From: Cryptomeria japonica
Lineage: Eukaryota > Streptophyta > Pinopsida > Cupressales > Cupressaceae
Direction of reading: 5' to 3'
DNA: 64,000 nt
Assembly (NCBI RefSeq): GCF_030272615.1
Contig: NW_026728924.1
Coordinates: 186,001 to 250,000 of the forward strand
Shown: positions 36,437-46,950 of the stretch, piece after piece
Numbering within the stretch: position 1 is the first letter of the stretch
Layout of the letters: every line of letters begins with the position of its first letter
Made by a program: the position numbers and the translations under genes
The notes under the pieces: model-generated
Database searches by the model: none
The model's input: only the letters and a program-made list of their open reading frames with translations
What the model was told of the DNA's origin: nothing

Positions 36437-36763
36437 GTGACTTCGATATGGGGAACTTCAAAGTTGAACCTTTTTCAGTCATCCGTAGAGGTTGCAGACC
36501 CTATCATAGCTGAAATTCAGAATAGCAAGGAGGATCTATGGCACATGCACTTTGATGAGGCTCACAACAAGGAAGGGTCTGGTGCTGGACTAGTTTTTAT
36601 TGCACCTAATGGGAATAATTTTAAGTATTCTTTCCAACTTATTTTTGAGTACACTAACAATGTGGCAGAGTATGAGACATTATTACAAGGTTTAAATATT
36701 GCCACTAAGCATGGGATAAAGAAACTAGCAGTATGGGGAGATTTTGAATTGCTTGTATCTTAG
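36437..36763 (+). pseudogene. Archaeal-type RNase H (aRNH) upstream of RT
   Basis: WHMHFDEAHNKEGSGAGLVF, then YTNNVAEYETLLQGLNIA, then LAVWGDFELLV give the D, E and D of an additional RNase H of the type carried by plant Tat elements. It sits between protease and RT and in a different frame from both. Catalytic residues are intact. In the other gypsy element of this window the equivalent domain lies after RT-RNase H. This enzyme is thought to compensate for the degenerate classical RNase H. Confidence 0.75.
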
Positions 36764-37134
36764 GTTAGATCAGTTTATTCTTCCAAGAATGATAGATTGA
36801 AGCAGTAAAGATCAATTGTTTGGATTCATTGGAATTTTTCGATGCCTTTAATATCAAATGGATAGAAAGATCAAAGAACATTATGGAAGATGTTTTAGCA
36901 AATATTGCTTTGAAGAGTGATGATGTCACCTTGGCTAGAATTTCAAAGGTGGAGTTAAAAACCAGGCCTGCCATTCTTGATAATATTTGCAACTGGCAAG
37001 TTTTCAACGATGATGATGACCCGATGAAGTTGTTGCATTGCATAGATGAGTATGAGAGTCAAGAAATTGACTTTAATTCTTTTGTGGAAATTATAGATGG
37101 GAAAGACACTATTTTTGGGAATGAGATAGGGTAG

Positions 37135-38235
37135 TTGAAGACAAATAAAATCCGAAAAGGATTGGTAGATTTGGAAAGAGTGTTTGATAGTCAAGATAGT
37201 CACTTTCAAACAATGAAGCAGTCCCCTGTGAACAAAGAAGACCTTGAAGAAATTAAATTAGGAAATGATTCATCTCCTAGAAAGGTCTACATTAGTAAAA
37301 GGATTAGTTCAAAAATTAGGATCATGTTGATCACTTTGCTCAGAAAATATAAGCATGTTTTTGCATGGTCATATGATGCCCTAAAAGCCTAAAGAGAGGA
37401 CTTGTTCCAACATGAAATCCCTTTGGACCCATTTGCTAGGCCTTTTAGACAAAATAAAAGGCCAATCAACCTAATGCTTAGACCTAAAATGCAAGAGGAG
37501 ATGATGAAACTCAGAGATGGTGGTAATATCAAACCAGTTAGGCATTCATCATGGGTTTCTAATCTTATTCTTATCAGGAAGAAAAATGGTAACATTAGAC
37601 TGTGTGTGGATTTCAGGAATTTAAATGTGTCATCAGTAAAGGATAATTATCTTTTGCCTAACATGGAGGCAATTCTACAAAACACCATAGGTTGTGAGTT
37701 GCTATCCATGATGGATGGATTCTCTAGTTACAGCCAAGTGAAGGTCAAAGAATCAGAACATTACAAGATTTCCTTCACTAGCCCATGGGGAACCTATGTC
37801 TATGTTAGAATGTCTTTTGGACTGACTAATGCTAGAGAAACATTTCAGAGAGCTATGGACGTATCTTTTTCAAACATTATAGACACCATTATGGTTGTCT
37901 ATCAGGATGATTTCAAAGCATTCTCCAAAAGGGCAGAGGAGCATTGTTTCCACTTAGAAAAGGTATTTGTCAGGGCACTGAAATATAGGATTTCTCTTAA
38001 TCCTAAAAAATGCCACTTTGTTGTAATTGAAGGTAAACTATTAGGACATATTATGTCCAAAGATGGGGTAAGGATAGATCCTGAGAGAGTGGTTGCTATT
38101 GATAGAATACCTATTCACAAAACTATGAAATCTATTCAATCTTTCTTTGGCCAGATAAAATTTGTTTGTAGGTTTATATCTAATTTTGCTGAGATAGTGA
38201 AACCTATTTCTAGGATGCTAAAGAAGGATTTGTAA
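37135..38235 (+). pseudogene. pol: Reverse transcriptase of the central Ty3/gypsy element
   Basis: Motifs run in order: HEIPLDPFARPFRQ, VRHSSWVSNLILIRKKNG, RLCVDFRNLN (37594-37623), LSMMDGFSSYSQVKV, MSFGLTNARETFQRAMD. The active site is YQDD (TAT at 37900 to GAT at 37911), followed by LLGHIMSKDGV. The 37402-38235 stretch is uninterrupted, making this the best-kept enzyme of the element. YQDD instead of the usual YLDD/YVDD keeps both Asp. A frame change after 38233 separates it from RNase H. Confidence 0.9.
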
Positions 38236-38239
38236 TAAA

Positions 38240-38939
38240 CTGGGCAAATGAATCTTTGGAAGCATTTGTAGCCATCAAGAGAGCCATTAAGAAGGCTCCT
38301 ATTTTAAAGGCACCAGATTTTAGCAAACCTTTCCAAGTTATTTCCTTTGCTTCATTTCACACTGTGGTTGTTGTTATGCTACAAAAGAACAATGAAAGGT
38401 ATGATCAACCTATTGCTTTCTACAGCAAATCCTTTCAGCCATCCGAACTCAAATATGACATTATGGAAAAGCAAGCATATTCTTTAGTCAAGGTTGTACA
38501 AAATTTTAGGCCTTACCTGGTAGGTGCCCAAGTCATAGCTTATGTGCCTAATGCTGCAGTAAATGACATCTTTGTCCAATCAGAGACCATAGGCAGAAGG
38601 TGCAGGTGGATCAACAAGATCCAAGAATTTAATATTGACATTCAAATCACTAAGTTGGTCTGAGGAATGGGCTTGGCAAAGCTTATGGCCGAGGAGAACT
38701 TAGAAGCTGCCAAGATAAATGTTCTATCTAATTCAAAAGGTATAATTTGCAACCTGCAAAGAACCCTGTGGTATGCTGATATTATTCCTTTCCTTACAAA
38801 TTCCATTTATCTAGAAGGTTTCACAGAAAGCCAAAAAAGAACCTTAAAACTAAGATCACAAAGGTATGTGTTTGCTGCTCAAGCTTTATATTACAAAGAC
38901 AAAGATGGTTTTCTATTATTTTGTCTCGATGAACAATAG
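38240..38939 (+). pseudogene. pol: Classical RNase H and connection region
   Basis: This covers NESLEAFVAIKRAIKKAPIL through PIAFYSKSFQPSELKYDIMEKQAY and the linker before integrase (RGMGLAKLMAEENLEAA). The first catalytic Asp (DAS in active enzymes) is absent: the segment reads VISFASFHTVVVVML. That degenerate form is, as far as I know, characteristic of Tat-type elements that carry an additional aRNH. In-frame stops occur at 38661 and 38937. Confidence 0.8.
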
Positions 38940-38940
38940 G

Positions 38941-39978
38941 CTCGACTTGTGTTAAGCGAGATGCATGATGGGGTGTGTGGAGGACATTTTACAACAAATA
39001 CCATAGCTCATAAGGTATTAAGGGTGGGCTATTTATGACCATCTTTATTAAGGATGCACACACCTTTGTAAGAAAGTGTGAGCCTTGCCAAAGGTTCCCA
39101 GGTAAGCTAAAATATACTAGAGCACTACCTCTTAGGCCTATGCAAGTAGAGGCCCCTTTTCATCAATGGGGTATTGATTTTATTGGAGAGATCATTGAGA
39201 AGTCCAGTGGTGGACATAGGTGGATATTGGTCACTATAGAATATTTTACTAAGTGGGTGGAAGCTATCCTCACAAGACAAGAAATGAGTAAAATAGTTAT
39301 TGATTTCATGCTAAACAACATTGTGACCAGATTTGGAGTACTAGTGAGACTCATCATGGACAATGTCACGTGTTTTAGATCTAAGGAGTTCACAAAATTT
39401 TGTAAATAATATGGGATAAGCATCTCATATGCTTTTCCATACCACCCACAAGGAAATGGGAAAGTTGAGTCCAACAACAAGAATATCATGAAGATCATCA
39501 AAAGAACACTTCGGAAAAAGAAGAGAGCTTGGGATTCTAAGTTAAAAATGGTAGTATGGGCAGATAGGATCACTATTAAGAAGAGTATGGGAACATCTCC
39601 TTTTGAGTATATGGATCTAAAGCAAGGATGCCAATAAATAATTTATTTCCTGTGTACAAGTTCATACATGAAAATAACCTAGAAATGCCAGATCCATTGG
39701 AAGAAAGAATGGAGACGCTTGCAAAATTGGATGAAACTAGAGAAGATGCACCTCATAGGAAGAACCTGAAGCGGCAACAAAAAATTAAGTACATATTTGA
39801 CAAAAAGGCATCAGAAAGGAAATTTAAAATTAATGATTTGGTACTGCTTTGGAATGCTAGAGCCCAAGATAAAGGCAAGCGTGGAAAATTTGAAGCCCTA
39901 TGGCTAGGGCCATTTGTTTTTGCAGAGAAGAATGGTGAGGATTCATACTTCCTCACTTATATGAATGGTGAAATGTAG
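38941..39978 (+). pseudogene. pol: Integrase of the central Ty3/gypsy element
   Basis: The zinc-binding start MHDGVCGGHF...CEPCQRF (38960-39095) gives the HHCC pattern. The DDE core has GIDFIGE (Asp at 39176-39178), LIMDNVTCF (Asp at 39359-39361) and GNGKVESNNKN (Glu at 39467-39469), all present. The C-terminal part (39628-39978) has KINDLVLLWN...KFEALWLGPFVF, a GPF-type module, and no chromodomain. Breaks include a frame change near 39034, a TAA at 39407 and another frame change near 39628. After a stop in ...NGEM, coding character continues as EFPMHG...FFKHFF, the usual polyprotein end. Confidence 0.88.
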
Positions 39979-40141
39979 GAATTTCCAATGCATGGATAGT
40001 TCTTTAAGCATTTCTTTTCTTGATATTTTCTATGCACAATAGTTTTAGGTTTTTTATATAGGTTAGATTAGGGTTTTGTAAATATCTCTGTGTTTTTTTA
40101 TTGGTTTGCTATCCTAGAGATCTGGATTCTGCCTTTGACCC
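39979..40141 (+). other. Short 3' flank of pol before the right arm
   Basis: This T-rich stretch holds no gene and no convincing polypurine tract. Its absence of a PPT matters, because it argues against the right arm being a giant LTR of the central gag-pol. Confidence 0.5.
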
Positions 40142-40559
40142 GAGTGGTCAAACGTCCCATAGCTAGAGCCACTTTTGGAGGGTTTTAAAATTGGCTTTAT
40201 TTGTCCCTTGCCTGTGTGTTCGAACTTAGGGTTTAAGGGTTGTAGAGTAGTTAAGGTTTTCCTTTGTTCTGTAGTGTTATGTTTTATTGTTGACTTGTAT
40301 CTTCTAGTGACCCGGTTTTAAGTTGTGATCAGAGGGGTCCTTTGTCATTCGTTCACCGACCCAGCCCACTAGGAATTACCTCTTGAGGTTTTCGCTTTAA
40401 TTTTTTATTATATATTATATGCCTAAGTGTTAGGTATCCACGTGGTTTTGCCTTTTAAAAATTCCCTAGGAAGGCCCCCATGCATGGTCACTTTACCCTC
40501 GACTAGTCTCCACGTGCTAAAAATGATCCACATAAGTGCCCACTTTATTTTCATAGTTG

Positions 40560-41425
40560 TGTGGGATAAGTGTGATAAAAGAAACATAGAGAAATGTTAT
40601 CCAATAGGCTTTTTAGCGAGAGGTCTCGACCATGTGAGATAAGGGATTCGCAATGCTCAAAGAACAAGACTTACCTTGCAACACTGATGAAGCCATGATA
40701 AAGTCTCACGAGATAAGAAGGAGATAGATCAAAAATGGATCCTTATCCCGCAGTCATTTTATAAAATCAAAAGGCTCGCTCGGGATAAGGAATGTTCACA
40801 GATATGGTAGTATTTTTCATTGTGTAGTGTGACCATGCGGAATAAGAAAAGGTAAATAAGCACAGGAAAGTCTTATCCCGCGATAGTTTTAAGGTGCCTT
40901 GATGGGCCTACGGGATAAGAAACAACTCAGAGTTATAAGGTAGAGTTATCTTGCAATGCTAATAGGCCGATGCAAAGATGGCACGGGATAAGAGGTAACA
41001 AGGTAAATACAAAGAACATTATCCCACAAGGGATTTCTTCTACTCACTGATGATCATGTGATAGGGATTACAAGGAAAGAATGATAGGATCTCTTATCTC
41101 GCACGTTCCCATAGGGATCAGAGATGGATCACGGGATAAGAGAGGAAAAGATTAAGAGGCTTATCTTGTGTGAAGCAAAATTATCAAAGAAAGGTGCCTT
41201 CAAGCAGAAAATAACAGGGAGTTATGAGAAACTTGAGATAAGAGGATACTCAGAAGACATGCAAAGGCCTTATCCCACGAGAAGAGACAATGTTGACAAT
41301 TGTACTGTGGGATAAAAAACAAAGATAAATACATAGGAACCTTATCCTGCGAGGATTGTCAAGATAGCAAAAGGTGGTGTGGGATAAGGCAATAAAGAGA
41401 AGTCTAAGGAAGGCTTATCCCATGG
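40560..41425. repeat. Right array of alternating CGGGATAAG / CTTATCCCG motifs
   Basis: About 21 degenerate motif copies lie in this 0.86 kb. The clearest inverted pair is CCTTATCCCG at 40741-40750 with CGGGATAAGG at 40781-40790 (perfect 10-bp stem, 30-nt loop). CTTATCCCG at 40872-40880 pairs with CGGGATAAG at 40911-40919 (9 bp, 30-nt loop). Further pairs lie near 41091-41142 and 41340-41387. Loops differ in sequence while the stems are conserved, which suggests that the inverted motif, not the unit as a whole, is maintained. The array precedes the accessory ORF's putative promoter. Confidence 0.8.
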
Positions 41426-41635
41426 AGATGGAAAATGACATAAAATCATAAAAAAGGTTCAAACGACATGACTTTTGAAAATCTGAGTTGGCCAAGGATA
41501 GTTTAATAAATGCCATGCCATCATTTGAAGGTTGTCAATGGCAATCTCGACTGTTCAAATCTTGATCTATGGATGAAATTCAAATTTCAAGCCCGCAATT
41601 TGCTTTGTCCAGCACGAATGAATTAATAATGTCAC

Positions 41636-41643
41636 TATAAAAG
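41636..41643 (+). promoter_or_regulatory. Candidate internal TATA box before the accessory ORF
   Basis: CTATAAAAGAG lies about 280 bases before the ATG at 41915 and directly downstream of the motif array, so the array plus TATA could be a promoter for the accessory ORF. The left arm has CATAAAAGAG at the matching place (31196-31208), a probable T-to-C or sequence-decay change. Confidence 0.4.
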
Positions 41644-41914
41644 AGAAATGCATCAATTTTATCTCATAGCTTGCATCCGAAGAAGAATTCAGAGCATCCC
41701 TAAGCAAGAAAAAAAGAAAATTTCAGCAAATCAACATTCCCTCTAGCAAATTCAGCCCAGCAAAAAGATTGGAGTAAGTTAATTATTCCATCATCCTTGT
41801 ACATTTGCTAGGCTATTGTAGTTGTGATATGCAGAGCTTTTGTGTGTGCCCTAGAGTTTGTAGGGTTTTCATCTATGTTTATTTTCCCAGGTTCTTCTTC
41901 ATTTTAAAATAAAA

Positions 41915-44900
41915 ATGGCCTCCCCTATCAGGGACTCTGCTACTGCCACTATCGAGAATACCCCTGAAGCTGACACTAACTCTCCAATGCCAGAGATTAC
42001 CCGTGTCATTCCCCTTGATATAATTATGCCTGTGTCGATAATTGCAAACATTCCCACTACTGAACCAAGACCTCAATTTGTCCTGCAAATATCTAAAGAA
42101 GCGAAAGCAAGAACCCCTCCTAAAGAAAAATCCGTGAAGAGAAAGAAAAGGATAGTTCAAAAGGCTGTCACTATTGTTTTTTATAGCAATTATTTAGATG
42201 AGCCTGCCCCCCTACCTAAAGCTAGGAAACCAATTCAAAAGAGGAGAATGGTTTCCCAAAAGGCTTCCATTGAAACACCTACCACTGAAGCCCATCCTCC
42301 TGCAGAAAGTGCCCCTTCTATTGAAATCCAACCCACTGAGGAAACCCCAATTCCTCAAGATAAAACCCCATAGAGAGACAACCCTATTGAGTGAGTGAGA
42401 AAAATTGCTCCTGCAAAAGGGCAAATGAGGGAAACTTCTCCCACAAAAGGGCAAGAGAGGGAAACTGCTCCTACAAAAGAAAAATGAGGGAAACTGTTCT
42501 TGCAAAAGGCCAACTCCCAAAGCTCCCAAGAGACCTAGAAAGACATCTAAAGTGGAGTCATTGGCTCAGGCAGAGCAACCAGAAACAATGCCAACTACAC
42601 CTCTTGCTCCTGAGATGACAGTAGAAGAATTACAGAACGAAGTTGAAAAGAAGTTAGAGGAGGCTAAAAAGAGACCAACTAGACAATCAAGAAGCCTTCA
42701 TCAATACTTGTTGGAGTTGTTTGAGGGGTCCTCTATGAATGACAACATCAAAATTGCCTTTAGTAATAAAGAGGTAGGATGTAGAGATGAAATCACAAAT
42801 GAGACATGGTGGGATGTATTTTATTCTTTTTATGGCAATAGGGACAAACCTGTTCCAGTGTTGAATCCTTGGACACTGAACTTGGGGAAGCTAGTGGTGT
42901 CGAATATCTTTATAGAACCAATGTTAATAAGAGATCTAGTTGTTTCTTATGACCCCCCAAGAAGGACTGTAAGATCTGAAGATGGCTATGTCCTATTGGA
43001 CATTTCACATAGGGCTATTGAAGAATGTTTTGGTTTGGACATGTATGCCATCAAAGAAATCAACATAAGTAATCTGGAAAGGAATTAATAGTATAAAAAG
43101 GATAGGTATAGAAAAGAATTTGTCCCTCATTTTATGAAGAAGCTTTTCAAATATTCATAGAATTATGTCCTACCATCTAAAAGAGGCCTTTCAAATTAGA
43201 GTTCTTTGAGCCCTATTTTGTTAAGACCTACTATGTATTAGGGAAGGTTCTTGGGGTAGACTGTGGGCTTACTCAAATGCCCATAGATTTTATGATGATT
43301 TCCATCAATATCCAACACCCCTTAATAAATGAGATGTATGATTTTATAGCTATTATCCATGATAAGCTCCATGAAGGGTTAATGGCAGCAAGAAATAAAA
43401 AAGAGAAGTTGAAATACAGACACTATTCTTTATTGTGTCATATGATTCTTTATTAGAACATGGCTTATTGGGGTCTAGAACTGACAATAAGGACAAATGA
43501 TCCACACACAGGTCTTCCATTGCTAGTACAAAGATGGACCCAAGTGTGGGACAAGGGATCCAGGTTTGGTAGTTACTCTATCTTCTTTGATCATTTTGTC
43601 ATGAAAGTTTTGATAAGACTTGGAGTCAAGATGCCTAGGCTACCAAAGATTATTGTTAAAATTTTGAGGATAAGGAGTTGTAGGGGTGAAGGAATGGTAT
43701 ACCTAGAGGAGGATTTCATCCATAATTTTGGGTACTTATTTTTGTATGGCAACTGTACTATCATCAAGGTATACGGGTGTGAGCAAGCACCCCATGTTTT
43801 GTCGCTTTTTGTCTCTCCTAGGCTAGCATTCATTGAATTAATTTGGCAATTAATGTGGATGGAGAGGACAAAAATTCCAACAGATAAGAAAGGGAGACTC
43901 CTCCCCAGGGTGATCAATTTTGAAGAATTCACTATAGGATGTGATACCCTAGAAAAGATGCATGATTTCCTCTTAAAAAATTATAGGTTGAAGGTTGCCC
44001 AAGCTCTACACTTTGACCCTGAGGGATGTATAAATGACCTTAGAGTATACAAACTAAAGGATGAGGGCTATTTTTATTCTTTTGATGAGTGAGAGGATTT
44101 AATAAGAAATGCTCACTCTATTGAAGTGAAATATCATAGGAAAAAATGGGAGCTCATGAAGAATCTTGAGCAAGAAGGAAAGTAAGAGTATCCCAATTTT
44201 GAAAGTTTTTACAGGGAATTCCAGACTGATTTTGCCACGATTTCTTCCATGATAAGAAAGGAAAATGATATAATAAAAATGGAAATGGAGAGAAGGGATG
44301 CCAAGCACAAAGGGGTTAAATTTGAGACAAGGCCTATTGATGGGCTGCCCCTAGAGTATTCGAGATGAAAGGGCATACAATGATAGTTGAAAGAACATCT
44401 CCTAACACTTCTAGGTAGGCAACTAAATAGGTTAGGAGAGTTGAAAATGGAAAGGAAAAAAAATCTGATTTTGTAGATATCCTGGTGGATTTTGATACAA
44501 ATGTGCCACCTCCTTCTCCCCCTCGAGAAACATTCCATGAAGATGAGGTTGCTGAGGTCCTAAATGACTCAGATAGAGTCATTATCCTGAGTACAATCCC
44601 TATTGAGGAAGAAAATGATGAAAGGATTATTGCATCAAAAAATTTTGTAGCAGATGACAATTGTGTGAACTTTCTTGAGTTTAAATATTTTTGGCTTAGG
44701 GAAAAATTGAAGGATTTATCTAATGAGGAGAACAATTTTTTTGACAAGAATAGCTATAGATGCACCCTTGAAGAATGTAGGGAGATGATTAGAAACAATT
44801 GCATGCTTCTTGTCCTAGGCTGGGACTTTCAGAAAATCTTTTTTGTTAGATAAGATTATGTGGTAGAAGGACCCCAATTTTGTAAAAGAGATCGATGATA

Positions 44901-45961
44901 ATGGGTCATGGTGAGTATAGGCCTAAAGGATTTTTCTCTATGGTCAAAGGCCCCAAATGTCCAAAATCCTATGGTTTCACAAGGTGGACAACAAAAGACA
45001 TGGGATGCAATAATTAGGACCCTAGAGGACACTACTGCATCAGAGGCCATAGCAATCACTTCACATGCGGTCAAATTTTCTCAATTAGCAGTGGATGAAC
45101 TTAAGCAAAAGCATTTGAGATAAAAGGACATGCATGTGGCTCTCAATTCAAATTACAACAAGTCATTCATTGAAAATTGCGCATTGAAGGAGAAAATAAA
45201 GAAGGTGACTACAGATTCCTCAAGAGGAATTAGGCCTGAAGAATTGGAAGGAATACATAAATAGAGTTAAGGATGAAGCTGAAAATAATTATTTTGAAAT
45301 CAGGAGAGATTTGATTTTAAGGATTTCAAATAAAATTATTGATAAATTGGATGAAGTTCATAATTCATATTCTTTGGCATCTTAGCTCCTAAGTCAGTTG
45401 GATGAAATTATTTCATTCTTTCAACTAATAAGAGTCACTTGGCTACCAAAGGGTCAACAATTGAAAGAGGTCATGCTAGCAGTAAAAAATATGGCCCAAC
45501 CACCTCAAATTGTAGGGGTCACTTGGAAAAATTATAATTTATTGACTAAGGAGTTGTCCAACATAGAAGAAGAAAAGAAATCATTGTTGGGAATGATTAA
45601 TTATTTCCAAGGGCTTAAGAAGTGGCACGTCCCCATAATTTCGACAGATGATGGACATATCAAAGGCCTATAAGATTGGGGGAAAGGTTTCCAAGATGCA
45701 ATCAATGGAGTTTTGACATCTTTGGCTACTGATCCAAACCAAGGGGATACCTTATTTAATATTATTGATAAGATTATGGAGGTGGATTAGATGTACCATA
45801 GATTTTTCTTGGGAGCTACAGTTGTACCCACCCATAAAACAAAGGAGGCAATGAGAAAATTGAAAGGATTGAGGGATTTTTCTTGGCCAACTAATGAAAT
45901 AGAAGCATTGCATAAAAGGTACTACTCCTTAGAGGAAGAGTAGCTTGAGGAAGAAGACTAG
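41915..45961 (+). pseudogene. Accessory ORF of the right arm
   Basis: Coding starts at ATG 41915 (MASPIRDSA...) and ends at a TAG at 45959-45961, about 1,350 codons with many breaks. Best-kept pieces are 41915-42373 (Pro/Thr/Lys-rich), 42552-43088 (SLHQYLLELFEGSSMNDNIK; DGYVLLDISHRAIEECFGLD), 43460-44092 (WGLELTIRTNDPHTG; GVKMPRLPKIIVKILRIRS) and 44485-44853. The C-terminal third (45000-45960) is helical and charged. 'ISHRAIEECFGLD' aligns by eye with 'ITKEVVKVVTGLP' of the copia accessory ORF. A segment near 43400 (KYRHYSLLCHMILY) resembles hydrophobic helices in the LINE third ORFs. It lies where Athila-type elements carry an envelope-like ORF, but I see no signal peptide or membrane anchor. 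Function is unknown. Confidence 0.6.
42400..42510 (+). repeat. 30-bp in-frame tandem repeat, right arm
   Basis: About four units of AGGGAAACTGCTCCTRCAAA-type sequence (with the following AAGGGCAA) encode a repeated RET(A/S)P(A/T)KG(Q) peptide. It corresponds to 30351-30470 in the left arm; one base change near 42486 breaks the frame here. Confidence 0.75.
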
Positions 45962-46007
45962 TCATAGTCTTTCCTTTTTGTTGATTGTAGATTTTATGTA
46001 GGTTGCT

Positions 46008-46022
46008 AATTTTGGGGAGAAC
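46008..46022 (+). promoter_or_regulatory. Polypurine tract, right arm
   Basis: AATTTTGGGGAGAAC lies directly before the LTR-like end and about 50 bases after the accessory ORF stop. The placement of ORF, PPT and LTR is that of the 3' end of an LTR retrotransposon. Confidence 0.75.
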
Positions 46023-46947
46023 TAATAGAAGCATTCAATCATCAAGGACCGTTCTCCAGGTTACCTACTACCAGGTGCCAAGGTGTACTTCAGATCCTAA
46101 CAAAGGCATGTGTCGAGGTACCAATGAAGAGGCAGATCTTGCAAACCTGCAGTCCAAGACTTCCAGGATGGTGACTTCCCAACCGCCTGCATTTAATGAA
46201 ACTAGGAAGATTGGACACATATTGACAAGGACAAGAATGGGCTTTATGGTGAATTGTAAAGCATTGTACTTTTGACATGTGTCTTCTTGGCCTGAAGCTT
46301 GTTTTGCTCCCTTGTGTTATAAAAGGGAATTCAGAGCCAAGAAGAACAATTTTGAAAAATTTTCTTAGTATGTACTAGGATAGCTTTGAAGTAATATATT
46401 GATAGATAGTCTTTTACAGATTTATTTAGCACAACAATTTATCATGAATGTATCATTCTTATACTAAAAGTCAATAGAGGACATTCATTTTCTTGCTTAA
46501 ATTTGTTGTATGGTGTTGTATGAATTGTTATGTTAATGACATAATCAATTTGTCTTCTCTAATGGAGAATGTGTATGTCTTGATAGGTTTCATTTCAAGT
46601 AAATGAATTAAATTCTGTCTTGAATACTGCAACATTTGTGTGCGAGGTTTTGTGAGGAAGTTATGAATATATTCTCAGTCTGAGCATTTTAAGCAAGTCT
46701 TGAATGTTTAGTATTGGATTCTAATGCTGATACTGTGATATTGTCTATCTTTAGACATGTTATTTGACTCTATATCTCCCTTGAATAGGCACTAGTCAAA
46801 CTTTTCTGGGTTTTAGGATCATTTCGACATTCTTATTTCACCTTTTATATTTCATTTTCTAGTTTTTCTGCGTTAGGAGTAGAATAGATTAGAATCAATT
46901 TTCAATAGAAGCAAAGTAGTACAAACTAAGGTTCAAGCCATAATTCA
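46023..46947 (+). repeat. LTR-like end of the right arm
   Basis: This 925-bp sequence begins TAATAGAAGC (TG changed to TA; the left copy keeps TGACAG) and ends AATTCA. It has TATAAAAGGG at 46318-46327. No direct copy is found upstream of the central PBS, so no standard 5'/3' LTR pair exists for this element. Confidence 0.7.
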
Positions 46948-46950
46948 TAG

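Larger units (their letters stand above)
26088..46947. mobile_element. 20.9-kb palindromic Ty3/gypsy-type composite element
   Basis: The left arm (26088-32712, about 6.6 kb) is the reverse complement of the right arm (40142-46947, about 6.8 kb), at roughly 90% or better by eye wherever compared. The 7.4 kb between them carries one plus-strand gag-pol, and the arms begin right after pol on one side and about 110 bases before a PBS-like site on the other. Each arm has, reading outward, an array of short inverted motifs, a TATA-like box, an accessory ORF, a PPT and an LTR-like end. A normal LTR element has direct, not inverted, terminal repeats. No target duplication is evident at the outer ends. 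Origin could be head-to-head insertion with deletion, intramolecular integration, or a true inverted architecture. Confidence 0.7.
40142..46947 (+). repeat. Right arm of the palindrome
   Basis: Inverted partner of 26088-32712. Reading outward it contains a 0.4-kb pol-adjacent region, the motif array (40560-41425), a TATA-like box (41636), the accessory ORF (41915-45961), a PPT (46008-46022) and an LTR-like end (46023-46947). Its outer end abuts the next element's LTR within three bases. Confidence 0.88.

Noticed and set aside
41915-45961. Retroviral-type envelope gene in the third ORF position
   Set aside because: No signal peptide, no transmembrane anchor and no fusion-peptide-like stretch can be seen; the protein looks soluble with a helical C-terminus.
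40142-46947. Right arm as one giant 6.8-kb LTR of the central gag-pol
   Set aside because: No polypurine tract precedes it, the other arm is inverted, and its own PPT and LTR-like end lie at its outer side.
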